In this document: piece by piece, positions 26,005-36,654 of the stretch
Numbering within the stretch: the stretch's first letter is position 1
Layout: each line of letters begins with the position of its first letter
DNA from: Eonycteris spelaea
Lineage: Eukaryota; Chordata; Mammalia; Chiroptera; Pteropodidae
Direction: 5' to 3'
Assembly (NCBI GenBank): GCA_003508835.1
Contig: PUFA01000057.1
Location: 8,630,501-8,694,500 of the forward strand
DNA length: 64,000 nucleotides
The notes under the pieces: generated by a model
The model's database searches: none
What the model saw: only the letters and a program-made list of their open reading frames with translations
Told to the model about the DNA's origin: nothing
Program-made: the position numbers and the translations under genes

Positions 26005-29000
26005 CTGGGCCACCCAAAATAAAAGCTCATATTATTAATCACATCTCCAAATCACTTTAATTTATAAATATGAGGAATTCTCTTAGGAATTCAGCAACAT
26101 CAATAAACATATATTACTCAAAAGTATTAAAAATCTGAATGCCCATTACCTAATAAATACCATATTTTACCAAAATGAGCTACCTTATGTTATAACCATT
26201 CTAAAGATATGCCTCCTATGTCTACATCAATCGACAGGATAAACCAGGCATCATCCTAGATTTTTCTCCCCCCGTGGAGAAGAGACTGTCTCTACAACTG
26301 CGGTGGGCACTCAGTGAACAGCTGTATCTCTCTGACCTTATGCAGCACTCTTTAATTTTCACATCCATTATTTTACTTAGCCTGTACAATCTTCCTATCT
26401 ATCTTTGTGACAGAAAACAAAACTAACTTTCCAGTCTTTATTCTGGGGAGATACACAGTCAGCATCATAGTGTGACTGAATTCCACATTACTCTCATGGT
26501 AGAAAGGTTTGGAAAGGTAACTGTTGGTCACTGTGAGGCATGGAACTTTGTGCCTGGAAGATCCTGACTCTCTACCATGGAAATCATGATATATCAGTTA
26601 CAGTGTCCCTCACAAAAGGGGCCTTTTATGTAAAAGGCCTTTGAAGATTATAAAACACTAGGGAGACAAAATAACACTATTAATTATAATAGTAATAAGT
26701 TCTTTAGAACAGCCACAAGGTATTTTTCTTTCTTATGGCTAAGTTACACTCTTCATAGCAGAGTGTCTGCTCATTTCTTCTTTTCCTGAACCCCATGGAA
26801 ACTGATACCACGTTATCTTTTGTATATAAGGGAGGTCTATTTGTTCTCTGAAGGAAATCACTCTAACCATTCCTTTATCTTTACAACTTTCTCCTTGGTT
26901 TTACTGGTCTTTAGTGATAAAATAGAGAACTGGACAAAGTCGTCTAGCCCAATCAGATAATGAGATCTCTAAATCATAGTTCCTTTATACTTTTCTCCTA
27001 CTTCTGCATATTGAGACGGTATTTTTTTTAACAAGATATTGAATCTCATTAAACTTCTCATGGTTAATGACCTCTAGAGATTTCCTGCCTTATTTGCAGC
27101 TGACTCCACTGGGTTTTCATCCTGGGGTTATCTGTTGGCAAAATTCTCACTGCATTCTGGTCTACCTGTTTGCTTGTCCTATGCACTGTCTATGGATTCT
27201 GGAGCACAGAATATGAAGAGCTATCAAGTCACAGGAGACCTGGGCAAGTGTGCATGGAGTGGACAGTGAATGCAAAGAGGAGAGGGTGGGAAGAAATGGC
27301 ATAGACCTGGGGATAGCCTGTTCACCACATTCAGGGTCCCCAGGCCCCTTCACAGTTAGAGAAAGGACAGCCCCCAGTGTCACCACTGCCTGCTCATATT
27401 ATGATGATTAAGGCAATGAAAAAAAAAACTCTTTCACACCAATAGTTATATACCCATCCTGTGGACATGATGAGAACAAGAGATATAATAATTTCAAATA
27501 AGACCTCAGTCATGAGAACAGCTATTAAAAAAAAATGCAAACTTGATCAAAGCAATGACTGACAAAGACATAGGATTAATTTAATTTCTGAACCTATGAA
27601 AGCTTAGAAATCCATGAAATTCTCTTGCAGAGTCTTCTGTAAGTAAAAGAGGATGAAAAATTGTCTCAAGTTTGGAAAAATCTTTCCTAACAGTTTGACT
27701 TCAGCTTGTTCCCTTCTATTTTGTGAAACACTGACTTTTGATCATCTTTGTTAAAAGAAAACTGCTCAAAGAGTGTAACAAAATTCTACCAAAGCACATG
27801 AAATTATGACCATAAGCTATCTTTTTGTTGGCAGAGGAGTAGGGTTTTCTTGCACTTTATTATTTACTCTGTTATCATGATTTCACACAGATAGTATTGG
27901 TCCTCATTCACACACCTGTATTCAACATTTTGGGACCATTTCTTTGCACTTCCCTAGCTACAGCTCTGGGCTAAACTACCACTGTTTATGGCCACAGACC
28001 CTGTGATCCACCCACTGCACTGTTTCTTCTCCACATGGCAGTCAGAAGGATCTTTTGGAAGCATAAATCAGATTCGTGTTGCACACAGAGAGGTAGCTAA
28101 TGTCCTTCCTGTGGCCTGCAAGGCCCTGTGCAATCTGGCTCTGGCCAGAGCTGGCCCCCTGTCTCATCCCCTCCCACTATCCCTCTTCCTCTCTGTCTGC
28201 TCCACTACGTTGGCTGCCATCTTGTCCTGCTTGGAACATATTGTGCTTGTGACTTGCTATTCCTTCTACCAGGAATGCTCTTCCCTCAGACCTCCCCATG
28301 GCTCCTTCCTTCCTTCCCTCAGGGCTCATCAGGAAGGCCTTCCCTAATAACTGATGAAAAAAATCCTGTGCCCTCCACACTGTCCCCTTCCCCAGCTTTC
28401 TTCTTCTTAGCACTCAATGGTACTGAAATTGCTTCTGTGTTCATTTTGTCTATCTATGTGGATGGAAACCTCATGAAGGCAGGAATAGTATCTGTCTAGT
28501 TTATCTCATATTCTCATAGCGAAGCTTGACAGTTCTTTACTGGATGAAAGAAAGAAGGGAGGGGAAGGAAAAGAGGGAGGGAAAAAAGAGAATTCATGGA
28601 TTGTCTGGTACTAAAATATGTAAGAAAATCTTCTAGGGAAACAGGTCACATCCTTTCCTATGCTCTGTTGACTATATCTTGATGAGTATTTTCATCTATT
28701 TCTATAATTTTTTTAATACTTTTACCTGGACATTTCTGAATTATTAAAGAACAAAGAACTGCTTAGTTTTATTTTTCAAAATTTCCACAAAAAAAAGATT
28801 ATAAAAAATTTTAAAATACCACTGATACAGCAGTATACTGAACTCATAGTTTTCAAAGGAAAAAAAATCAAAAATATTATTGATATAACCTTGGCATTAA
28901 GGAATAGATATTTCAGTTGAAAGCATACCAGCATTTCTCATCACTTTCTGTATTACTGACACAGCATTTGTTTAAATCATTTTGTTCATCACTCTAATAT

Positions 29001-30232
29001 TTCCACTTTAACAACTGCTTCTTGGCAAATAGTGCTAGGAAAGATGTGGAATTTATATCTTAAAATAATTATTGTGATACCTGCAGTTTCTGTATTAGTA
29101 AACTTTCTGCAGTTCAGAATTCCTCTAGGCCTATATATACTTCCCTCATCTGAGAAAGAAAGGGCTGCATTCAGTGGCTCCAGAGGCCCCTGCCAGCTCA
29201 GTCCTGCTCATTTATATGTTTTTTGCTACCTGCAGACATACCCTTCCAAAGCACCCTTTGTGCTAACTCAACAATGTCTAGAAAGGACATCCAGACCAAA
29301 GGCCTGGTAACAAAGACCCCCAAGAATTTCCAGGAGGTAAGTATGCCACCAGTGTTGGTCTGCAGTGGCCACAGTGGACTGAGAGCCGAGGCCAAGGAAC
29401 ACTGAGAGGAGTGCTAACCACTGCCAGGCAAGCAGTGAGGACAGTTGGTCTGCTTGAAGACAGTGGCTGTGGCGGAGGAACATGTAAAGGGTGGACTAAA
29501 GAGACATTTTAAAGCAGAACTGAGAGGCTGCCTTTCTGATGCATTAAGGAAGAGTAGTGGAAAGTAGCTCTGAGGCACTCTGGTCTATGGCTTCGAACCT
29601 CTGAAAACACCTCAGAAACTGGAGTGATGTGAAGACATTCATTATGGGAGAAAGGCATGGGGAAAAAACTTCATGCATTGTTTGCCTTTAGGGATATTAC
29701 AGAAAGACCAAACAAAAACAAAGAATGGAAATAAAAACACTTTGCATAAGTATATTTTAACAACACCATTATATCTTTGACTACACTATTTGTTCATTGC
29801 TCTAACAATTTATCATTTAAAAGAATTGTTTTTCCAATATCAATTTAAAACTTCAAGTTTGAAGCAATACAATTCAGTTAACAGCATTTTGGAGCACTTA
29901 CAAACTCTACGGGGCTTATGAAGAATGTTATTATAAAATATCAGTTATATTGCTTTTCCACAAAACTGATGTCAGTTTAAATTGGAAAAATCTAATATAA
30001 AAGTAATAAGTCCATTTACTCTTAATTCAAGAACATTTTAAAATCAATAATGAAAATAAATGAATTACCAAAGTAATAGATACTTAATTCTTCATAAGTC
30101 ACAGAAACTGTTATAAAAGACTGATTATCTCTTACTATTACTCTGTAAAGCCCTAGAAGTGGAGGCTGTAACATTTAATTGAGAAACAGAAATATCTTTT
30201 TTATGATATTAATTAATTTGAAATAATCTTAC
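26005..30232 (-). other. RALGAPA2 intron between exons 9 and 10
   Basis: A 4.2 kb phase-2 intron. It carries an L2 3' end (27960-28560) and a possible plus-strand cryptic exon (29236-29336). The ORFs of 119-123 codons near 28.0-28.5 kb lie inside the L2 and are not genes. Confidence 0.8.
27960..28560 (+). mobile_element. L2 3' end
   Basis: A clear L2 series: 'gcctgcaaggccctgtgcaa' and 'tctggct', then 'ctaccaggaatgctcttccc', then 'atcaggaaggccttccctaa', and the tail 'ctcatgaaggcaggaatagt'. It ends near a purine-rich GGAA/GGGA stretch. Confidence 0.85.
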
Positions 30233-30381
30233 CATGTCTTTTTACTCATTGTAAGCTCCATTATCATGCGCCTAAAAATAATCAAAACAGCTTTACAAGC
30301 ATCAACTTGTTCTTTCAAGAGCATGGGAACTTCAGTACATGGTTCCAGCAAAAAGACGTTTGCAGCGTTTGTCAGAAATAC
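30233..30381 (-). CDS. RALGAPA2: RALGAPA2 exon 9 of window (about residues 514-563)
   Basis: A 149-base exon, 49 codons plus two bases of a Trp codon. It encodes [20 protein letters not shown], then [16 protein letters not shown] and [13 protein letters not shown]. The acceptor is TGTTGTAAG and the donor is CATG|GTAAGA. It resembles a helical-repeat segment (alternating Leu/Ile/Val heptads). Frame is intact. Confidence 0.95.
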
Positions 30382-33225
30382 CTTACAACAGACAAATTTT
30401 ACATTAGAAAATATTTTAAGTATTTAAATCTGAATAAATGTTGCTTAAGGATACTATTACTATACCAATGAATCACCTTTCAGTTATTTCATTTAAGGTA
30501 AGTAGTACCAACACATACTCAAGATCTCAAGATTTTTTTTTTGTTTACTTCTTAGAATTACTTAAATACTGAAACACCTAAAAGACCTTTCCTAAAAAAA
30601 ATTTCTCTTACATATTATTATTAGAACTTAGAAATGTTATGAATTAGAAAAGCTTTTGAAGACTTCTTTTTGAAATCCCATTTAAAAAAAAGGAAAAGAG
30701 AGAAAAAAGGTAAGATAGTATCACTGCTTCTGGATGAGACGTTTGGGGGTAGGAGGAGGAGAGAGGAAGAACAACTGTGGTCAGAAAGTGGTTCAGAAGA
30801 ACTATCTTATTATTGTTGAATCTCCCAGTACATTAACAACTTGGTGACAGGAAGCACGCCCAGAACCACTCAACAAGGATGTGGACCTCTAGGGGTAGTG
30901 AAATGCCAGGAAATAGCCAAAGCCACATGATTAACATTATACATATTCCAGGAGCATATATTTTAAATATGAGAACTATACCGGGCAGTAGAATAAAAAA
31001 CCTAAGTAAATTCTTAAGATAGAAACAGATTTCAAAAAAAAATTTAGGCTCTGCCTCAAACCTTTAGTATACAAGGTCACAGTCCTCTACTATCAGGGGT
31101 ATTTCAGTAGAAAATTGTGAGAAGCACTGACCCAGGCTGTCCTGTAGTAAGTTACTGCTTAGGGGCACTGCAATAAAATAACAATGTGCTACCATTTAGA
31201 CAGATGACCCTCACAACCCCTCAATTTGTCTGAGTGGTCAATCTGGTGGTGGGAACAGATCACTTAGCTCCATCTATCTAGAGTTATATTCCCTCTTAGG
31301 TTTCCTTTGTGTTCAACAGTACAAACTCAGAGGATCTAGGAACACAAAGAACTTCTCTGACTCACCTGTAGATGAAATCCATTAACACAACATCTCAAAC
31401 AGATGTACAAAATGACCGACGAAATAAAAATATTCAAAAGTCAAGTGGGTGAACTAAAATGTTGACAGCCTCTAGGACGATCTTATGCAATATTAAAAAG
31501 GTATCATGTTCCAATTTTCCAGGAAGAATCACTAAATAAGCTCTATAATAGTTGACAAATGATAACAGCAATGATGAAGAATTTACTAGCCTTCAAGTAA
31601 GAAAAAAGAAAACAAAGAACACTTGACTAACAAACTAGAGCAGTTTCAGTGACTAAGTTCTTTAAAGTATGCCACAGATGATATATTGCAATAGAGATCC
31701 TTTATAATTCAATATGTTTGGCTTTTTTATTTGAATTTGAGATCTTTGTATGTTCCCAAGTAAGAATAAGGAATCTTCATATATTACACTTCTTTCGTTT
31801 TACTTTTTAAAAAAACAGCAAAATGCCAACTACATGAATACTTCTTATGACCACATTAGTATTAGTTAAGGTAAAAATAAAAAAGTCTACATTGTACTTG
31901 TCAAAAGCAACTATAGAAGAGTACTACCTCATCAAACCTCCATTTGGGTGCTTTTCACCAATGAACAAAGCAAAAGGCCAAGGTGCTGGTACAATGAGAA
32001 CAAAACAACTATTTGAATTCAAACTAAATAATTTTTAAAACTACAGCACTAAAATCAGGCAGAAAAATTTTTTCTTGCTTCAGCCAACTAGATGTAACTT
32101 ATCCTTTTAGAAGACAAAAATACTCTTCTGAACCCAGGGGGATAACTGGCACCCACAACCTCCACCAACTAACTGACACTGGAGGTGATGATGGCAATAT
32201 AGCATCCACCCGGAAGAAGGGACTGCCAAGGGACTCCAAGGGAAGGATTCCTGAAAGCATTTTTTGGTAGGGATTTGGGATATATTTATGAGCTGAACTA
32301 AAGTTCTTTGAAGATACTCAAGTAAAACTTTAAATTTTTTAAAGTTAATTTCAAATCATTTGCTGATTTTCATTTAAAAAATGAGAAAACTCTTGAATTA
32401 CGGTGTATTACAATGCTGATTAACCTGAAAACAAAAAGGGTTCCATGATAAGAAATCTTATCAAGAGACAGATGATAGAAATATAGTGTCATTGAAAACT
32501 GGGAACATGCATGCCATGCCCATGTCATCCCCAGACTCCACGCCTGTCCTCTCTGTAGGAGGTCTCATTGGACCCAACTGTAAACTCAGAGATGAGATGA
32601 AGGGTGGGTTGCTAGGGAGGAAAAGCACCCTGTGTTTTCACTTAGATGCCAAACAACTTTCATGCTGGATGGGACCAGAAGGTAATTTCCCAATCCCTGT
32701 TTTTGAGATAAAATTCCGAAGTCTAGGAGATTAAGTGATGAACCAAAGTTGTTCTTTCCAACGTTCCCAAGTGGTATCGGTTCTATTTCAAAAATTCATT
32801 CAGATGAATATCTAAAAATTATTGGATTAACTATCATTCTTCACAAACACAGGCAATTTAAAAGGAATATTACTTACAAGATTATATAATCAATCACACT
32901 TCTCTTACAAATTATAGTCTAGGTAACTAATTACCCATATGAATTCAGAAGATACTTTTAAGATTTAAATCTCAGTCATTTCACATTCACTGTATAATAA
33001 TCCTTCTAAACAAACTACAAGCAGCTCATATAGCTCCTTTGACTAGAAAAAAAGTCTTTATAAATTTAAAGTGAGACATCAGGAAGAAAACTTAGAATGA
33101 GAATTTAAGAGCTGTTTACTGACAGACAGCTAAAAATATCACACTTTATATGTTATTCAAGTAAACAAATGTTTAAATTGACTCCAACTGGAGACTTTTA
33201 TGTCTCTGGCCCGCAGGCCGCCTAC
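30382..33225 (-). other. RALGAPA2 intron between exons 8 and 9
   Basis: A 2.8 kb phase-0 intron. It has AT-rich sequence, short A and T runs, and no named repeat or gene that I could support. Confidence 0.75.
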
Positions 33226-33363
33226 CTGCAGCATTGCCTGGGCCCCAGCTTTCACATTCTTATTTTCCTCTTCTGTCACACACCCTCTGCTCACAGCACT
33301 GGTGAAGGAGTATGTTCGTCCCCAACTAGATGATCGTTTATGACCAGAACTTTCAGATGCAGT
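33226..33363 (-). CDS. RALGAPA2: RALGAPA2 exon 8 of window (about residues 468-513, Akt site S486)
   Basis: A 138-base exon, exactly 46 codons, phase 0 at both ends. It encodes [20 protein letters not shown], then [16 protein letters not shown] and [10 protein letters not shown]. The GRTYS context has Arg at -3 of the Ser that counts as S486, a reported Akt phosphorylation site. The acceptor is TTCTAAAG and the donor is CAG|GTAGGC. The exon is intact and basic/Ser-rich, and its 14-3-3 docking role is inferred from the family. Confidence 0.95.
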
Positions 33364-34424
33364 CTTTAGAAAATAATAGCCAGTTAACAGAGAGTGAAGA
33401 AGCCCTTGTTTACATATTTAATTCCTTATGTTAACCAGAATTCATGAAAATATAGGTTCTAGGAGGGCAAATCTTTTTCCCAGTTTGTTCACCACTCTAC
33501 CTCCAACACTTAAAATAGTGCTCATCATTTAGTATGAGCTGAAGAAATAAACATCCAGTGACTGAATGAGTGTGTAATACAGACCTTTAAAATGTGTGAT
33601 TAATTCTATTTGCTTATCTATTCATTCTGTCCTCCTGACTAGTTATTAAAATGATTTTGCCAATATCAAAAAAAAATCAAAATTATGTACTACAGATATT
33701 TAAAAGTGATATGCCTTTGCTTACAAATATTTTTAAATGTTAGTCATTAATTGCTACAACAAACACACACTTTTAGAAATTTCTCAGACTAGATTTCAAA
33801 ATAGCATGCCAGAAATATAAATGTAACTTGTTTCTTTTGTGTTTCAGGAAGGGGTCCCACTCTGCCATTTTGGATTAATCCAGTCTGTAACTTTATTGAA
33901 CACAGACTTAGAGGTCCTTTCTGACAGCACCCACGCTCTGAGGACAGCACCCAGCCCCATAATGAAGCTTACTTATGGTGGAGATAACCCTCATTACTTA
34001 GTTCTTTCAAGTAACATCCTGACTGCTTCTGAAACAGGACACTACACAAGAAAAGATTGCCAAAACATCCTAAATTTAGTTTTTCAAATACTATTTATTT
34101 AAACGTGTCAATGATAAGGCAGTGACATTTTTATACTCATACAGAGATGTCTAAAATATGTTAGTTTATTAAACAGCTCTGAATGAACAATGTTGAATGA
34201 AGCTGCAATGCACATGTGGACCTAGCCTGAGGGTTAGGAGATGACCCACAAATGATTGTGAATACAGCACAGAAGCAGCCTCTCTGAAGCAGGTCCTCAG
34301 GGAACTCGGCAACTCAAGAGTATTGAAGATGATACTGCCTGTGTCCCACTGAATGGGATCCTTGACTAAGTATACTTTGCTAAAATATATACACTCCCAA
34401 CTGGAACAAGACATAAAATATTAC
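33364..34424 (-). other. RALGAPA2 intron between exons 7 and 8
   Basis: A 1061-base phase-0 intron with an L2 tail at 33435-33575. The 33830-34100 stretch is open on the plus strand (87 codons) but resembles no protein I know. Confidence 0.8.
33435..33575 (+). mobile_element. L2 3' tail
   Basis: The words 'ggttctaggagggcaaatct', 'cagtttgttcaccactctac' and 'atgagctgaagaaataaaca' match the last part of L2, including the degenerate TGAATGA-like end. Confidence 0.7.
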
Positions 34425-34593
34425 CTCCTTGATGTCAGTCTCTGAAAATCCTAATTTTTCAGCATCTTCTTGGGCAACTTCTTTTTTATCTGGTTCCTCC
34501 ATGAACACAGGTTTGTCCTGGAGGATCCATTTTCTGTATACTTGAACTACTTTTCCTTGTTACAGCTATGTCACAGGAAGGCAACAAAAATGC
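34425..34593 (-). CDS. RALGAPA2: RALGAPA2 exon 7 of window with a +1 frameshift (about residues 412-467)
   Basis: The exon is 169 bases long and flanked by phase-0 junctions, so 168 (56 codons) is expected. It starts [14 protein letters not shown]. The rest, [20 protein letters not shown] and [13 protein letters not shown], is read after a one-base shift. The extra base is in a run of four A (plus strand TTTT 34551-34554) between Lys425 and Val426, where AGG AAA GTA is expected. Read as given, a TAA follows about 23 codons on. The acceptor is CATTTTAG and the donor is GAG|GTAATA. These peptides distinguish RALGAPA2 from RALGAPA1. Confidence 0.94.
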
Positions 34594-35081
34594 CTAAAAT
34601 GAAATGAGAAAATTCCCTTTAACTCCACACAAGCTCAGATCACTATAGAGCCATTTAACAGACATCTCCAATTACCAATTTCAGACTTTCCTTTGAAACA
34701 TACAGCTTGTAAATATACTACACAGGACCATATCTTTTTGTGCACACCAACTTATCTGAGGAAAAAGGAATTTCATAATTGGGCACACAAAAAAATGCAA
34801 TTTAAAAAATAACTTCTCTATTCTGAATAATTTTTCCACAAAATAACCAAAATGCAGACCTATACAGGTATTTTAAATGGCTATAAAATAATAATTGTAC
34901 AACTAGGAACTTTTCCCAATGAATCAAATATAGATTTTAACAGACCTATTAGTACAGGCAGTTGCAGCCAGCTGTCACAACTCTTCCCAACTCCATGTTC
35001 AGTGACATCATGTTGGTAGCTTGAACTGGCCACTGTGAGAGCATTTACACCATAGAAGTTTACAAATGCTACCAATTAGTG

Positions 35082-35168
35082 CTTTTTTTTTTTTTTGTCT
35101 TTGCCTTTCTCTTTTCTTGTCTTTCTTCCTTTCCTTTCCTCTTTCCTTCCTCCCTCCCTTCTGTTTTT
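35082..35168. repeat. Pyrimidine tract with (T)n and (CTTT/CCTT)n
   Basis: Fourteen T followed by about 70 bases of almost pure C/T. It is purine on the RALGAPA2 transcript and lies about 490 bases upstream of exon 7. Confidence 0.9.
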
Positions 35169-35639
35169 TGAGAGCCAGTTTTTCAATATTTACTAGCATA
35201 TCACTGAGTACGGATACCAATGTTAATGAGAATACTAGCCAGCTGAAGCATTATGCATATTTATGTGAACTTCTTAATGGTAAAGAATCCCCTTACATAT
35301 CTACACATAAAAGTTTTGATTTCATGTAATAATTTCAAAAATGTAAATAAAAATGTAAAGGCAAAATGCATTTCCCTTTTTAGTATTAGCTTTAAGAAAT
35401 ATTTCTGTATGAGGGGTGAACATGAAGAAGTACTCAACACTCCAATGAATGCATTAATTTCACAGATGAAAAATTAAGATGAGACTCAGAACACCTGAGA
35501 TATTTTCCCAAAGTTACAAAGTTCATTAACAATGAATCCAGGTCTTTTAAAAAGTATTTAGTAATGTTTATTACATCATTTCAATTTTTTCCCACTTAAC
35601 AAATGATACACTTTTTAATTTATTACCCGTTTATTTTTT

Positions 35640-36262
35640 TTAAAATACTTTTTATTGGATATATGTACCACACCTTCTTTATCCAATCATCTATTGAAGG
35701 ATATTTGGTGGTTTCCATGTCTTGGCCACCATGAATAGGGCTACATTGAACATAGAAGTGCATATATCTTTATGGATGAATGTTTTCAAATTTTTTGGAT
35801 ACCCAGAAGAGGGATTGCTAGGTCATATGGTAGTTCTATTCTTAATTTCTGAGGAATCTCTATACTGCTTTCCATAGTGGCTGTACCAATTTACATTCCT
35901 AGCAGTAGTGTTATGAGGGTTCTTTTCCCTACAACCTCTCCAACACTTGTTATTACTTGTCCTGTTGATGATAGCCATTCTAACAGGTATGAGGTGGTAT
36001 CTCATTGTAGTTTTGATTTGCATTTCCCCAATAATTAGTGAAGTTGAGTATCTTTTCACATGTTTGTTGGCCATATGTATATCTTTTTGGGAAAATTGTC
36101 TGTTCGGGTCCTCTGCCCAATTTTTAATTGGATTTTTTTGTTTTTCTGTCATTGAGTTACATGATTTCTTTAGAATATTTTTTGGATATTAGCACCTTCT
36201 AGGAGATATTGTTTACAAATATCACCTCCTGCTAAGTTGGTTCCTTGTTTTGTTGATGATTT
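35640..36262 (-). mobile_element. L1 ORF2 C-terminal segment, inverted part of a twin-primed L1
   Basis: The minus strand encodes recognisable L1 ORF2 C-terminal sequence (open at 35823-36152, starting [20 protein letters not shown]). Its far end reads 'ggtgtggtacatatatccaa' and stops exactly where the adjacent plus-strand L1 part begins in the family consensus. It is broken by frame changes and not functional. Confidence 0.85.
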
Positions 36263-36652
36263 CTTTTGCTGTGCAGAAGTTTTACTCAGCCATAAAAAGA
36301 GATAAAATACTGCCATTTGCGACAACATGGAAGGATCCTGAAATCATGCTAAGTGAAATCAAACAAAAACTTGAGAACCACATGATTTCACTCATTTGTG
36401 GAATAAAACTGGAAGCAACAAATGAAGAAGAAGAAAAAAAAACGAATAAAAACTCATAGGCACAGACAACAGTTTAGTGGTTACCAGAAGGAAAGTGGAG
36501 AAGGGAGAGGTATAAAAGTGCAAAGGGGATCACATGTATGGTAACGAAAGATTTGACCTTAGGTGGTGAACACTCAATGCAATATACAAATGATGTATTA
36601 TTGAACTGTACACTTGACACCTATATAATTTTATTAACCAATGTCACCCCAA
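36263..36652 (+). mobile_element. L1 3' end, sense part of the same twin-primed insertion
   Basis: The plus strand starts 'ttttactcagccataaaaag', runs through the end of ORF2 (open at 36250-36459) and a 3' UTR ending 'ttattaaccaatgtcacccc', with almost no poly-A left. The form of this 3' UTR suggests a laurasiatherian L1, from memory. Confidence 0.85.
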
Positions 36653-36654
36653 TA

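Noticed and set aside
28128..28499. Overlapping 119-123 codon ORFs near 28.0-28.5 kb
   Set aside because: They lie within a clear L2 3' end.
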